DNA of 64,000 nucleotides from an uncultured Atopobium sp. Its GTDB lineage: Bacteria > Actinomycetota > Coriobacteriia > Coriobacteriales > Atopobiaceae. The stretch spans positions 186,001-250,000 of the forward strand of contig CAMUON010000001.1 in NCBI GenBank assembly GCA_947090525.1. Direction: 5' to 3'. Numbering within the stretch: the first letter of the stretch is position 1; the number at the start of each line of letters is the position of its first letter. The position numbers and the translations under genes are program-made. This document shows positions 7,783 through 16,192 of this stretch, piece by piece. Under the pieces are notes generated by a model, which was not told the DNA's origin, did no database searches, and saw only the letters and a list, made by a program, of their open reading frames with translations.

Positions 7783-8610
7783 ATGCGCAAGTGTGGTTCC
7801 TTCGCTTTGTTTCGTAAGTTGGTGGATACCGTGCTTCAGCGTTTGTTTTTGGCGTTTCTTTCAAAAAAAGTCATCATACCGCTTGCGACAACGCTCGGTC
7901 TTATCTTGATCTGGGAGCTGTTGGTAGACAGCTCCATCATCCCGAATTTTCTTCTTCCTGCACCCACGCAGGTACTTTCTGCGCTCATCCGCGACCGTGC
8001 GCTTTTGTTTGCGCACAGTATCACTACGTTGAGCGAAGCGTGCATAGGTCTTGTTTTGGGCTGCATACTGGGGCTTTTGGTAGCGCTCATCATGGACAGT
8101 TCCCGTATTGCTTGTCTTGCGCTGAACCCTCTCATCACCATTTCTCAAACGATTCCAACCATTGCGATAGCTCCCGTGTTGGTGCTGTGGCTCGGATATG
8201 ACCTGCTCCCAAAGGTGGTGTTGGTCATTATTACGACGTTTTTCCCTATCACCTTATCATTGCTAGCGGGCTTTCGCGCAGTGGATAGGCAAACGATCGA
8301 TCTCATGCGTATTCTTAAGGCCTCGCGTGCGCAGATGTTTTATCACGTGAAGTTGCCGTCTGCGCTCAATCAATTCTTTGGCGGGCTCTCGATCAGCGCG
8401 ACCTATGCCATTATAGCTGCGGTTATTGCGGAGTGGCTCGGCGGTTTTTCGGGACTTGGCGTGTACATGATCCGCGTGCGCAAGTCCTTTGCTTACGATA
8501 GGATGTTCGCGGTCATCCTTCTTATTTCGGTGCTATCGCTCCTGTTGATGGGGCTCATTCGTATACTTTGGCACGTTTCAATGCCTTGGGAAAAGGCAGA
8601 AAGGAAGTAA
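7783..8610 (+). CDS. thiX: ABC transporter permease, ThiX-like (pyrimidine precursor uptake)
   Basis: A 275-aa inner-membrane permease with about six hydrophobic segments and the EAA loop region (SRAQMFYHVKLPSALNQFFGG) typical of the nitrate/taurine/HMP importer family. It lies first in an operon with an NMT1-type binding protein and an ATPase, downstream of a TPP riboswitch, so the likely cargo is a thiamine pyrimidine precursor such as formylaminopyrimidine or HMP. The start is uncertain: ATG 7783 lacks a clear ribosome-binding site, and GTG 7831 (preceded by GTTGGTGG) is an alternative that would remove 16 residues. Its stop is one base before the start of the binding-protein gene. Confidence 0.85.
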   Translation: MRKCGSFALFRKLVDTVLQRLFLAFLSKKVIIPLATTLGLILIWELLVDSSIIPNFLLPAPTQVLSALIRDRALLFAHSITTLSEACIGLVLGCILGLLVALIMDSSRIACLALNPLITISQTIPTIAIAPVLVLWLGYDLLPKVVLVIITTFFPITLSLLAGFRAVDRQTIDLMRILKASRAQMFYHVKLPSALNQFFGGLSISATYAIIAAVIAEWLGGFSGLGVYMIRVRKSFAYDRMFAVILLISVLSLLLMGLIRILWHVSMPWEKAERK

Positions 8611-8611
8611 C

Positions 8612-9649
8612 ATGAACAAGCTTTCGCGTCGCGCATTTATTGCTGGTGCTTGTGCGAGCGCCTGCGCTGGACTTTTTGGCTGCGGAAAAGCGGCAACGTC
8701 TGCGAGCGATTCCTCTTCTTCCACAAGCGCTTCGGGCGATTTGCAAAAAATCACGTTTTGCCTTGATTACACGCCAAATACCAATCATACGGGTATTTAT
8801 GTAGCGCAAAAGCGCGGGTATTTCAAGGAAGCGGGCATTGAGCTCGAAATTGTGCAGCCTGCCGAAGACGGCGCCGAAGCGATGATTGGCTCTGGTCAGG
8901 CGCAACTTGGCGTGAGCTACCAGGACTTTATTGCAAATACCCTCGCGTCCGAAAACCCGCTTCCCATTGAGGCCATCGCAGCTATCATTCAACACAATAC
9001 CTCGGGTATTATGAGCAGAAAAGAAGACGGGATCACACGTCCGCGCGCTATGGAAAATCACCGCTACGCTACCTGGAATATGCCGATTGAGCAGGCAACT
9101 ATCAAGCATGTTGTGGAGAAAGATGGCGGCGATTTTTCAAAGATCCAAATGGTTCCCTACAGCGCAAACGACGAGGTACAAGGCCTCAAAGCGAATCTTT
9201 TCGATTCGGTATGGGTGTTTGAAGCGTGGGCCGTTCAAAATGCGATCGTGCAAAACTACGACGTCAATTACTTCGCCTTTAAGGACATCGACGAGGTATT
9301 CGACTTTTACACGCCGGTAATCGCGGTGAATACCGATTTTGCAAAGGAGCATGCTGGCGTCGTCGATTCGTTTATGACAGCGGTGCAACACGGCTATATG
9401 GACGCGATCAAAGACCCGCACGCGGCGGCAGACATTCTGCTCGAGGCAGCGCCTGAGCTTGATAGCAAGCTTGTGTATCAGAGTCAGGAATTTTTGGCGG
9501 GCAAGTATAAGGACGATGCAGAGGTTTGGGGTATCATCGATCCTAACCGCTGGGCGGCGTATTTTAAGTGGCTCAATGACAACAAGCTGGTGGAGAAGCC
9601 TCTGGACGTTACGAGCGGATTTACCATGCAATTTGTTGGCGAAAAATAA
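8612..9649 (+). CDS. thiY: ABC substrate-binding lipoprotein, NMT1/THI5 family (ThiY-like)
   Basis: A 345-aa lipoprotein. The N-terminus has S-R-R-A-F-I followed by a hydrophobic stretch and a lipobox L-F-G-C (Cys 24), so it combines a twin-arginine-like signal with lipid anchoring. The mature part opens with ITFCLDYTPNTNHTGIYVA, the diagnostic motif of the NMT1/ThiY pyrimidine-binding proteins, and continues with QAQLGVSYQDF and a DxVWVFEAW segment common in this family. A good AAAGGAAG ribosome-binding site precedes the ATG. With thiX and thiZ and the TPP riboswitch this points to capture of a thiamine pyrimidine moiety outside the cell. No thiamine biosynthesis gene is in the window. Confidence 0.9.
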   Translation: MNKLSRRAFIAGACASACAGLFGCGKAATSASDSSSSTSASGDLQKITFCLDYTPNTNHTGIYVAQKRGYFKEAGIELEIVQPAEDGAEAMIGSGQAQLGVSYQDFIANTLASENPLPIEAIAAIIQHNTSGIMSRKEDGITRPRAMENHRYATWNMPIEQATIKHVVEKDGGDFSKIQMVPYSANDEVQGLKANLFDSVWVFEAWAVQNAIVQNYDVNYFAFKDIDEVFDFYTPVIAVNTDFAKEHAGVVDSFMTAVQHGYMDAIKDPHAAADILLEAAPELDSKLVYQSQEFLAGKYKDDAEVWGIIDPNRWAAYFKWLNDNKLVEKPLDVTSGFTMQFVGEK

Positions 9650-9665
9650 GGTGTAAACGATACTC

Positions 9666-10601
9666 ATGGCCATGGATGTTTCAACAACGCAAACACATGA
9701 AAAAGCTCGCGGCGTGCAAGCGATTCTTCAGGCAAAGAACTTGGGGCTCAGCTGGGATGATAGTGAGAACGCGGGCGTGCGGGAGCGTGTCCAGCTTCGC
9801 GCGAAAGCGCCTGCACCCGCGAAAGCGCCTGCACCCGCGAAAGTGCCCGCCTTCTTTTCCGCTATGTTTTCTCGACTTCACAAAGCCCCTTCACATATGA
9901 TTGTGCGCGGGATCAATATAGAGCTTCTACCTGGCGAAATCGTGTGTTTGGTTGGGCGAAGTGGCACCGGCAAAACAACTATTCTCCACGCGCTTTCAGG
10001 TCTTATGTGCCCACGCGAAGGGGAGGTTCTACTTCATGGGGATCCTTCGTTGGAGCTCCTTGGCCATGTAAGCTATATGTTTCAAAAGGATTTGTTGCTC
10101 AGACACAAAAGCATTCTCGATAATGTGTGCCTGCCGCTCGAGATTGCCCATACCCTCGATGACGAGGCACGAGCCCGTGCGAGCCGGCTTTTTCAGGATT
10201 TTGGGCTTGAAGGCACGCAAGAGAAATACCCCGATCAGTTGTCGGGAGGTATGCGACAGCGCGCTGCGTTTTTGCGCACCTATCTCATGGGAAACGATTG
10301 CATCCTTCTCGATGAGGCGTTTTCTGCGCTCGATGCGATCACGCGCACGCAGATCAGGTTGTGGTTTTGTTCCATGGTGTCTCGGTTAAATCTGGCAGTT
10401 TTGGCTGTGACGCACGATGTGGACGAGGCGGTGCTTATGGCGTCTCGGATTTACGTGCTCAAGCAGGCAAAAGATGGCCCGTGGGCAACAATTTCTGCAG
10501 AAATTGCGTCGCCCCGGATGCAGATGTCTTGCGAGCCGGAGGAATTTATGCTGAGTCCTGAATTTTTGGCGTGCAAAAAAGAGGTGCTCGCAGCGCTTTA
10601 G
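9666..10601 (+). CDS. thiZ: ABC transporter ATPase, ThiZ-like, with Ala/Pro/Lys insert
   Basis: A 311-aa ATPase with Walker A GRSGTGKT, signature LSGGMRQRAAFLRTY, Walker B CILLDEAFSALDA and switch His in VTHD, placing it with the nitrate/taurine/ThiZ group. The ATPase core begins unusually late: about 55 residues separate the first strand (residues 19-30, ILQAKNLGLSW) from the next (IVRGINIEL), filled by an Ala/Pro/Lys tract made by a tandem 18-bp repeat (9800-9850, gcgaaagcgcctgcaccc). Ribosome-binding signal is weak (AAGGTG 13 bases upstream); ATG 9672 is an equal alternative. It ends the thi transporter operon. Confidence 0.87.
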   Translation: MAMDVSTTQTHEKARGVQAILQAKNLGLSWDDSENAGVRERVQLRAKAPAPAKAPAPAKVPAFFSAMFSRLHKAPSHMIVRGINIELLPGEIVCLVGRSGTGKTTILHALSGLMCPREGEVLLHGDPSLELLGHVSYMFQKDLLLRHKSILDNVCLPLEIAHTLDDEARARASRLFQDFGLEGTQEKYPDQLSGGMRQRAAFLRTYLMGNDCILLDEAFSALDAITRTQIRLWFCSMVSRLNLAVLAVTHDVDEAVLMASRIYVLKQAKDGPWATISAEIASPRMQMSCEPEEFMLSPEFLACKKEVLAAL

Positions 10602-10622
10602 GGCTTTGGACTTGCGCGCGCT

Positions 10623-10651
10623 TGCGGCGCTTTAGGGCGCTTTAGGGCGCG
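10623..10651. repeat. 10-bp direct repeat after thiZ
   Basis: The unit ggcgctttag is repeated in tandem twice and runs into ggcgcgcgcc, just downstream of the thi operon. It is short and could simply be slippage product. No clear terminator with a T-run is visible immediately after the operon. Confidence 0.4.
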
Positions 10652-10679
10652 CGCCCACACAACCGCGCGTTCGTTTTTT

Positions 10680-10734
10680 GCTAGCTGTTGCCTAGCTGTA
10701 ACCTAGATTTGGCCTAGTTTTTTCCTAGTTTTTG
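10680..10734. repeat. Five degenerate 11-bp tandem repeats (cctag-N6)
   Basis: Five consecutive 11-base units each begin with cctag or gctag (10680, 10691, 10702, 10713, 10724) and vary in the last six bases. The period of 11 is close to a DNA helix turn, so all CTAG tetramers lie on one face. The last unit contains the TAG stop codon of the minus-strand gene that follows. CTAG is normally rare in bacterial genomes, which makes a cluster of five notable. Confidence 0.7.
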
Positions 10735-11762
10735 CTGCTTGTGCCCTCATTTTTTGCGGACGAGGCTTGAGGGGCTGAAGCATTGTTTGGCTTCTCAGGC
10801 GTTTCTTGTTTTAGCTGCTCTTTTGGTTTTTGCGCGCTTGCGCCATCTTTTTCCGGCGCTTTTTCATTTCTGTCGTTCGTACCTACATTGTCTTTGGCGG
10901 ACGTGCCTAAGGATTCTTCTTGTGCTTGCGCACTTTCGTTTTTCGCGTTTACGTCCGCATCCTTTTGCGCATTTTCTGCTTCTTTTTTAGTTGAAGTTGT
11001 GGGCGCCTGTGCTTGCGGCGCCGTTTGTTTTTTATGCTCTCTGGAGGCGTTATGACCTTGATCTTGGACAATGGGAGCAAGCACTTCTTTAGACCCAATA
11101 CCAGCGCCTTTAGTTGCCACATTTACGACAGCGGCATAGATGAGCACGCAAAGAATCGCTACCCCTCCGCAGACTGTTCCAAGCAGTATCCGCCTTTTAG
11201 TACGTGCTTTGCGGAAGTTTTTCGCACGGAGTTCATAGGGGGCAAGGCGAGTCGCCTTTAGATTGCGCGGCGATTTCTTTGATGAGTTTCCTTCGTGCGC
11301 GCGTCCCAGATAGGTCGTTTTATCTGCGGCGGCGCGGTCATAATCTGCATATTCAGGTGCCGTGGAAAAGATTTTTCCTTGCTGGCGTTTAATTTTGTGC
11401 GCGGAGGCCTTGAGAAGCGAAGAACAGAGTTGCGAAGCAAAGGCAGACGCTGCTGCTGCTACGCCCACACCTATGATGGAGCCAGTAAAGCCGATCTGCG
11501 TACTGAGGACAAACGAAGTAAGCGCCGCGAGTGTACTTGCGCAAATCGCTATGAGCGAAACGTCGTTGAAAAAGCCTTTTTGTTCGGGCTCAGCATCCAT
11601 CCCAGGGTCTTCCAAGTCTTGAGGAATGGTTTCATATGCGCGTGCCGGAGTGGGTATTGGAGTGTTTAGCTGGCCGTTTGGCTGGCCGTTTTGCTGACTG
11701 TTTACTTGAGCGTCTGTTTGAGTGTATGTGTGAGCGCTTGCGTCATATATGCTTCGTTTCAT
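10725..11762 (-). CDS. Membrane protein of unknown function with long low-complexity tail
   Basis: A 345-aa protein with a Gln/Asn/Thr/Pro-rich N-terminus, two adjacent hydrophobic segments (residues about 68-115), a basic cytosolic-type middle (RAKNFRKARTKRR), a third membrane segment (about 195-220, GTVCGGVAILCVLIYAAVV) and a C-terminal tail of some 120 residues made almost entirely of Ala, Lys, Glu, Gln, Ser and Asn. I do not recognise a family. The polar tail beyond a last membrane helix suggests it is exposed outside the cell and perhaps spans the wall. AAAGGAA precedes the ATG at 11762. Single gene; its stop codon lies inside the 11-bp repeat array. Confidence 0.65.
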   Translation of the reverse strand: MKRSIYDASAHTYTQTDAQVNSQQNGQPNGQLNTPIPTPARAYETIPQDLEDPGMDAEPEQKGFFNDVSLIAICASTLAALTSFVLSTQIGFTGSIIGVGVAAAASAFASQLCSSLLKASAHKIKRQQGKIFSTAPEYADYDRAAADKTTYLGRAHEGNSSKKSPRNLKATRLAPYELRAKNFRKARTKRRILLGTVCGGVAILCVLIYAAVVNVATKGAGIGSKEVLAPIVQDQGHNASREHKKQTAPQAQAPTTSTKKEAENAQKDADVNAKNESAQAQEESLGTSAKDNVGTNDRNEKAPEKDGASAQKPKEQLKQETPEKPNNASAPQASSAKNEGTSSKN

Positions 11763-12101
11763 AGCGTTTCCTTTGCTATATAGATCTTACAATGCGCGCG
11801 ATCGGGCTCGTGTTTCTCGTGCGTCGTGTGTTTTGATAGTCTTCTTGATAAGCTATATGAACTATAACCCGATTCATACATCTTCAAACAAAAAGACCAA
11901 TCGCCTCACAAGCTGTGCACCTTTGTGAGTGCGTTATCACAGTTTGCCCACGATTTCGGCTTAGGTAAACCGTTATACCTACCTCGCGCGAGAAATATTT
12001 CATATATATTTCGTATAAGTTACGAGCTTAACGGAAGCTTATGCTAACAAGCGCTATCATAGAGATGTGTATGTTATATGGTAACGTCAAGGAGGTATTT
12101 C
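11763..12101. other. Divergent intergenic region before fba
   Basis: Holds the promoters of the minus-strand membrane protein and of fba, but I cannot name convincing -35/-10 pairs. It includes a 7-bp inverted repeat (ctcacaa/ttgtgag, near 11906-11932), an AT-rich stretch of gaaatattt/atatatttc type around 11990-12020, and the strong AAGGAGG site for fba at 12088-12094. Confidence 0.4.
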
Positions 12102-12974
12102 ATGCTCGTTTCTGCAACTTCTATGCTTCGCAGCGCAGAGCAAGGCCACTATGCAATCGGTGCATTCAACACCAACAATCTTGAGTGGGCATCAGCAATT
12201 CTCGATGCTTGCGAAAAAGAACAAGCTCCTCTTATCATTCAGTGCACGGGCGGAGCAGCCAAATGGCAAACTTCGTTCAAGCTCGTTAAGGACATGGTTG
12301 AGGAACTCGTTAAGGTCAAAAACATCACCATTCCTGTTGCTATGCACCTTGACCATGGTAATTACGAAGAAGTGTTCCAGGCAATCGAGGCTGGATTTAC
12401 CTCTGTTATGTATGATGGTTCTCGCGAAAATGATTTTGAGCTTAACCGCAAGCGCACCGAAGAAATCGTTAAACTTTGCCACAAGAAGGGCATTTCAGTA
12501 GAAGCTGAGGTCGGCGGCATCGGTGGTACCGAAGACGGCGTTACCAACACCGGTGAATTGGCTGATCCTGAGCAATGCGAGATTTTTGCAAACTTGGGCG
12601 TCGACGCGCTTGCCTGCGGTATCGGCAACATTCACGGCGTATATCCCAAGAGCTGGAAGAGCCTTTCATTTGAGCGCATTGCTATGATCAAGGAGAAGGT
12701 CGGCGATCTTCCTTTGGTTCTTCACGGTGGTAGTGGCGTTCCAACCGATCAAGTTCAAAAGGCAATTTCCATGGGTATTTCCAAGGTAAATGTCAACACC
12801 GAGCTTCAACAGGTATTTACTGCAGCTATTCGTAAGTACATCGAAGAGGGCAAGGACCTTGAGCCCAAGGGCTTCGATCCTCGTAAGATTCTCAAGCCTG
12901 GTCGTGAGGCTATTACTGCACGCGCAAGCGAACTCATTCGCGACTTTGGCTGCGACGGCAAGGCGTGGAACTAG
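12102..12974 (+). CDS. fba: Class II fructose-1,6-bisphosphate aldolase
   Basis: A 290-aa Zn-dependent aldolase that cleaves fructose-1,6-bisphosphate to dihydroxyacetone phosphate and glyceraldehyde-3-phosphate in glycolysis. Visible hallmarks are the metal/substrate motif HLDHGNYEE, the Zn-ligand segment GNIHGVYP, the phosphate-binding LHGGSGVP and the catalytic-loop region GGTEDGV; the N-terminal GAFNTNNLEW is also typical. ATG 12102 follows a textbook AAGGAGG; an earlier ATG at 12078 is upstream of that site. A strong terminator follows at 13069. It lies beside the dihydroxyacetone kinase operon, whose product DHAP enters the same step, but it is transcribed on the other strand. Confidence 0.96.
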   Translation: MLVSATSMLRSAEQGHYAIGAFNTNNLEWASAILDACEKEQAPLIIQCTGGAAKWQTSFKLVKDMVEELVKVKNITIPVAMHLDHGNYEEVFQAIEAGFTSVMYDGSRENDFELNRKRTEEIVKLCHKKGISVEAEVGGIGGTEDGVTNTGELADPEQCEIFANLGVDALACGIGNIHGVYPKSWKSLSFERIAMIKEKVGDLPLVLHGGSGVPTDQVQKAISMGISKVNVNTELQQVFTAAIRKYIEEGKDLEPKGFDPRKILKPGREAITARASELIRDFGCDGKAWN

Positions 12975-13068
12975 TTGTAAGCGAGAGCGCCCACGCCCGC
13001 GCTTGAGCGTACGTTTGTGCTCGCAGCTCTACTTGCGTTTAGTGCGTTTGAATTGCGTATCTATGATC

Positions 13069-13107
13069 AACCGCAAAGGTCTCTTGGCCTTTGCGGTTTT
13101 TCTTTTT
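13069..13107 (+). terminator. Intrinsic terminator of fba
   Basis: Perfect 11-bp stem aaccgcaaagg (13069-13079) / cctttgcggtt (13088-13098), loop of eight bases, followed by a T-rich run ending about 13107. Confidence 0.9.
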
Positions 13108-13133
13108 GTGCGCGCGTGTAAGCTGCTTACGCA

Positions 13134-13168
13134 AAACCCGCAGGCTTCATATCAGGACCTGCGGGTTT
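13134..13168 (-). terminator. Hairpin between fba and glpF, likely terminator of the dha-glpF operon
   Basis: 11-bp stem aaacccgcagg (13134-13144) / cctgcgggttt (13158-13168), GC-rich core, three to four T on either side. It sits 64 bp beyond the glpF stop on the minus strand. Confidence 0.65.
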
Positions 13169-13232
13169 GTTAGTGATTTCGAGCAATGATCAGATCAAGC
13201 GAAGCGAATGCAGCGCTTGCGGCGAGAGGCGT

Positions 13233-13949
13233 TTAGAGCATTGCCAAGAGTGCTTGATAGATATAGCTTGCGACAACCGCACCAACGACTGGCGCAACTA
13301 CAGGTATCCAGGCATAACCCCAGTCGGAGTCGCCCTTGTGAGGAAGCGGCAAAATTGCGTGCATAATACGAGGTCCCAGGTCACGGGCGGGGTTCATTGC
13401 GTATCCCGTGGTCGAACCTGTTGCAAGACCTACGGCCAAGATGATGATACCTACCAGGATGGCGCCCAAACCGCTTGCGAGCTTGTTTGGCCCCATGCAC
13501 AAAATACCAAACATCAATACGGCTCCATCAACGGCTTCGCCGAGGAAGTTTGACCAGGTGTGACGAATAGCAGGAGCTGTCGAGAAGCATGCAAGGACGG
13601 TGCCGGTGTCTTCGGTAGCCTTAAAGTGCGGATAGAAGTGCAGCCACAAAAGTATGCTCGCTGCCATAGCGCCGAGCATTTGTGCGATGACATAGCCAGG
13701 GACGATAGACCAGGAAACGACGCCGATAGCTGCAAGTGCAATGGTGACAGCAGGGTTTAAGTGCGCTGGGCAGAAAATGCAGGACACGTATACTGCAAGT
13801 GTAACCGCGACCGCCCACCCGATGGTGATAGCAAGCCAGCCCGCGCCTTCAGATTTCGTTTTTTTGAGGCATACGCTGCATACAACACCGTTGCCAAGAA
13901 GTACCAGAATAAATGTGCCTAAGAACTCGCCAATCATATCAAGACTCAT
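13233..13949 (-). CDS. glpF: Glycerol facilitator / aquaglyceroporin
   Basis: A 238-aa six-helix channel of the MIP family with both half-helix motifs: HLNPAVT (first NPA) and MNPARDLGPR (second NPA); the Asp after the second NPA-R is the glycerol-facilitator signature. It lets glycerol or dihydroxyacetone diffuse across the membrane. ATG 13949 has GAAAGGAAGGG upstream; the annotated-looking extension to 13985 lacks support. It is last in the minus-strand order dhaM-dhaK-dhaL-glpF, so uptake and phosphorylation are probably co-expressed. Confidence 0.93.
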   Translation of the reverse strand: MSLDMIGEFLGTFILVLLGNGVVCSVCLKKTKSEGAGWLAITIGWAVAVTLAVYVSCIFCPAHLNPAVTIALAAIGVVSWSIVPGYVIAQMLGAMAASILLWLHFYPHFKATEDTGTVLACFSTAPAIRHTWSNFLGEAVDGAVLMFGILCMGPNKLASGLGAILVGIIILAVGLATGSTTGYAMNPARDLGPRIMHAILPLPHKGDSDWGYAWIPVVAPVVGAVVASYIYQALLAML

Positions 13950-14058
13950 GGTAGAATCCCTTCTTTCTGATAATAGGGCGAACAACTAAGATCAATAGCA
14001 AAAAGAGCTCAAACAGCTATTAATAAAGTGTAGAACCGAGAGCTTACACATCCGCAGC

Positions 14059-14625
14059 TTAGAGCTGGTGCATGAGCGCTTCAAAGAGGTAGGCGCTCGA
14101 TGTGGCGCCAGGATCTTTTTCGCCAATTGAGCGCTCTCCGTAATAAGACGCTCTACCTTTGGTTGCGCGCAGGCTCGTTGTGTGCTCTTGTGCTTGATCG
14201 AGCACCTCTTGCGTAAGTGCGCCTTTCTTGAGCGCTTCGAGTGCGGGTTGCCATACGTCGATCATGGTCTTTTCTTCGGCTTCGGATTTGCCGGTAGCTT
14301 TAATCTTTTGGAGTCCCGTCTCAATAAGCTCGCAAATATCTTGCGTCTTGGTAGCAGACATCGCCATAGCAAAGAACGCAGATCCATACAAAGGACCGCT
14401 TGCGCCGCCTACCTTACTCATAAATGCCATAGCAACAGCTTTCAAAAGCGCACTTAAATCGGCTTCATTGATGCTTTTGATGCTTTCTTTTGCTGCTTCG
14501 GCACCACGGGCCATGTTGTTGCCGTGGTCTCCGTCGCCGATTTTTTGATCGAGCTCGCTGAGGTAGTTGCGCTCTTCTTCGAGCTTGTCAAACCATTCAT
14601 TGAGCCATGCTTTATACGATTTCAT
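14059..14625 (-). CDS. dhaL: Dihydroxyacetone kinase ADP-binding subunit
   Basis: A 188-aa DhaL protein, the subunit that holds ADP and is rephosphorylated by DhaM. The metal/nucleotide motif IGDGDHGNNMARG near residue 30 and the C-terminal GRASYYGERSIGEKDPGATS are complete and typical; GGASGPLYGSAF is the conserved central loop. It lies 39 bp after dhaK. PTS-type DhaL lacks the fused kinase domain of ATP-dependent Dha kinases, matching the separate DhaM in this operon. Confidence 0.95.
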   Translation of the reverse strand: MKSYKAWLNEWFDKLEEERNYLSELDQKIGDGDHGNNMARGAEAAKESIKSINEADLSALLKAVAMAFMSKVGGASGPLYGSAFFAMAMSATKTQDICELIETGLQKIKATGKSEAEEKTMIDVWQPALEALKKGALTQEVLDQAQEHTTSLRATKGRASYYGERSIGEKDPGATSSAYLFEALMHQL

Positions 14626-14664
14626 AGAGTCACCTTACGTGTTGTTCGCCTTACGGGTTTTTTG

Positions 14665-15660
14665 TTAGTTGTTCCATGCGATGGTAGATACCTTGGCTTT
14701 GAGCGCTTCTACCCATTCGGGATCCTCGAGCTTGAAGAGGGTGAGCGAAAGGCCTGCCATATCGATACTCGTCATCCACTCTTCGACGCGGACAAACTTG
14801 ATGTCGATGCCTTCTTGCTCAAGAATGGAGTGTACGTCGTTCCAGAAAATGAGGAGTTCCATCTGAGGGGTCGAGCCCATGCCGTTTACGAGGACTGCGT
14901 AAGAGTCGCCCGATTTCCAGCCAAATTTAGCTTTGAGCTTGGATACCAGTTCTTCTGCCATAGCGTGAGAGGGCTGCATCTTCATGCGTGCATACCCTGG
15001 CTCGCCGTGAATGCCGATGCCGTACTCAAACTCGTCATCCGAGATATCGAAACCAGGTTTGCCCACTTCAGGTACGGTAGCAGCGGTGAGCGCGAGGCCG
15101 ATGGTCTTGATGTTGGGAAGCACTTTCTCAGCAATAGCTTTAAGCTCGGATACCGATTTTCCTTGGCGTGCATAGTAACCCATGAGCTTGTGGACGTAGA
15201 TGGTGCCGGCAATGCCGCGCGCACCTGCTGTTTTTTCTGCATCTTCGATAGAAATATCGTCTGCGACAACGATGTGATCTACTTCAATACCCTCCATGCG
15301 GGCCATGTCTTCGGCCATTTCGAAGTTCATGACATCGCCGGAGTAGTTTTTGACGATGAGCAATACGCCGCGGCCATTGTTTGCAGCGCGAATAGCTTCA
15401 AGCACTTGGTCGGGGGTAGGGGAGGTAAAGACTTCGCCGCATACGGCGCACGAAAGCATACCGTCTCCAACAAAGCCAGCGTGTGCAGGCTCATGTCCGG
15501 ACCCACCGCCCGAGACGAGACCTACAATATCAGGAGTTTTTGCGAGTCGGTGCACGACATGCGTATTGGGAATACGCTCCAATTTATCGGCATGAGCAAG
15601 GACAAGACCCTGTACCATTTGCTCGAGGACGTCGTGAGGGCTGTTGATAATTTTTTTCAT
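14665..15660 (-). CDS. dhaK: Dihydroxyacetone kinase substrate-binding subunit
   Basis: A 331-aa DhaK with the dihydroxyacetone-binding GGGSGHEPAHAGFVGDG motif (base His) and the covalent substrate His in GIGIHGEPG. It forms a hemiaminal with dihydroxyacetone, which DhaL then phosphorylates to DHAP. The AGGAGG-like site (revcomp of ttcctccttttt) precedes the ATG at 15660. The C-terminal segment ends in the family motif GLSLTLFKL.. with WN. Catalytic residues appear intact. Confidence 0.96.
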   Translation of the reverse strand: MKKIINSPHDVLEQMVQGLVLAHADKLERIPNTHVVHRLAKTPDIVGLVSGGGSGHEPAHAGFVGDGMLSCAVCGEVFTSPTPDQVLEAIRAANNGRGVLLIVKNYSGDVMNFEMAEDMARMEGIEVDHIVVADDISIEDAEKTAGARGIAGTIYVHKLMGYYARQGKSVSELKAIAEKVLPNIKTIGLALTAATVPEVGKPGFDISDDEFEYGIGIHGEPGYARMKMQPSHAMAEELVSKLKAKFGWKSGDSYAVLVNGMGSTPQMELLIFWNDVHSILEQEGIDIKFVRVEEWMTSIDMAGLSLTLFKLEDPEWVEALKAKVSTIAWNN

Positions 15661-15796
15661 GGCAAATTCCTCCTTTTTCTTTGCACATGATTTCTAATCA
15701 TACAAACGACTCTATGCGCTGGTGCATACGGCAGCGCCCGCAGCTGCATGACTGGATATGCGAGCAGCTGCTCGACTGGATACACTACCGCTCGCG

Positions 15797-16192
15797 CTAT
15801 TCAATTTTTTCGAAGATTGCGTCGATTGTTGCCTCTACGCTTTCGCCAATAAGGCACTGAACTGCGCAAACGTATGAGCCTTCAACGAGAGGCGCTTTCC
15901 ATAGGACATCGACTTTTTCAGCGACAGAAGGATCGAGGAAGCTTACCGCGGTTTCGCTCGACATCCGCGCGCTTCCCATATCGCAAAATACAAAAATGTG
16001 CTCAGCATCCTGCACTTCTTCGAGTGCGGAAAGAACGCGTGTGGGGGTAGATCCAAGTTCGTGTGTATCGGTACCACCGGCAGATACTACCGTGAACTGC
16101 TCTTCGTCGTGTTTGACCATGTCATCTATGAGCTCTTTAAGTCCATCGGTGATCATAGTACTGTGAGAAACCAGTACGATTGCACGTTTCAT
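15797..16192 (-). CDS. dhaM: PTS-dependent dihydroxyacetone kinase phosphotransferase subunit, EIIA-only
   Basis: A 131-aa protein of the EIIA-mannose fold with the phosphoacceptor His in IVLVSHS near the N-terminus and the GTDTHELGST and FCDMGSA motifs of DhaM. It takes phosphate from HPr and passes it to DhaL-ADP. Unlike the E. coli DhaM, no HPr or EI-like domain is attached. ATG 16192 is preferred over 16207 because GAAAGGGG lies just upstream. It is first in the operon; 136 bp separate it from dhaK. Confidence 0.92.
   Translation of the reverse strand: MKRAIVLVSHSTMITDGLKELIDDMVKHDEEQFTVVSAGGTDTHELGSTPTRVLSALEEVQDAEHIFVFCDMGSARMSSETAVSFLDPSVAEKVDVLWKAPLVEGSYVCAVQCLIGESVEATIDAIFEKIE

Noticed and set aside
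14524..15690. 388-codon plus-strand frame over dhaK
   Set aside because: Antisense shadow; dhaK on the other strand is unambiguous.
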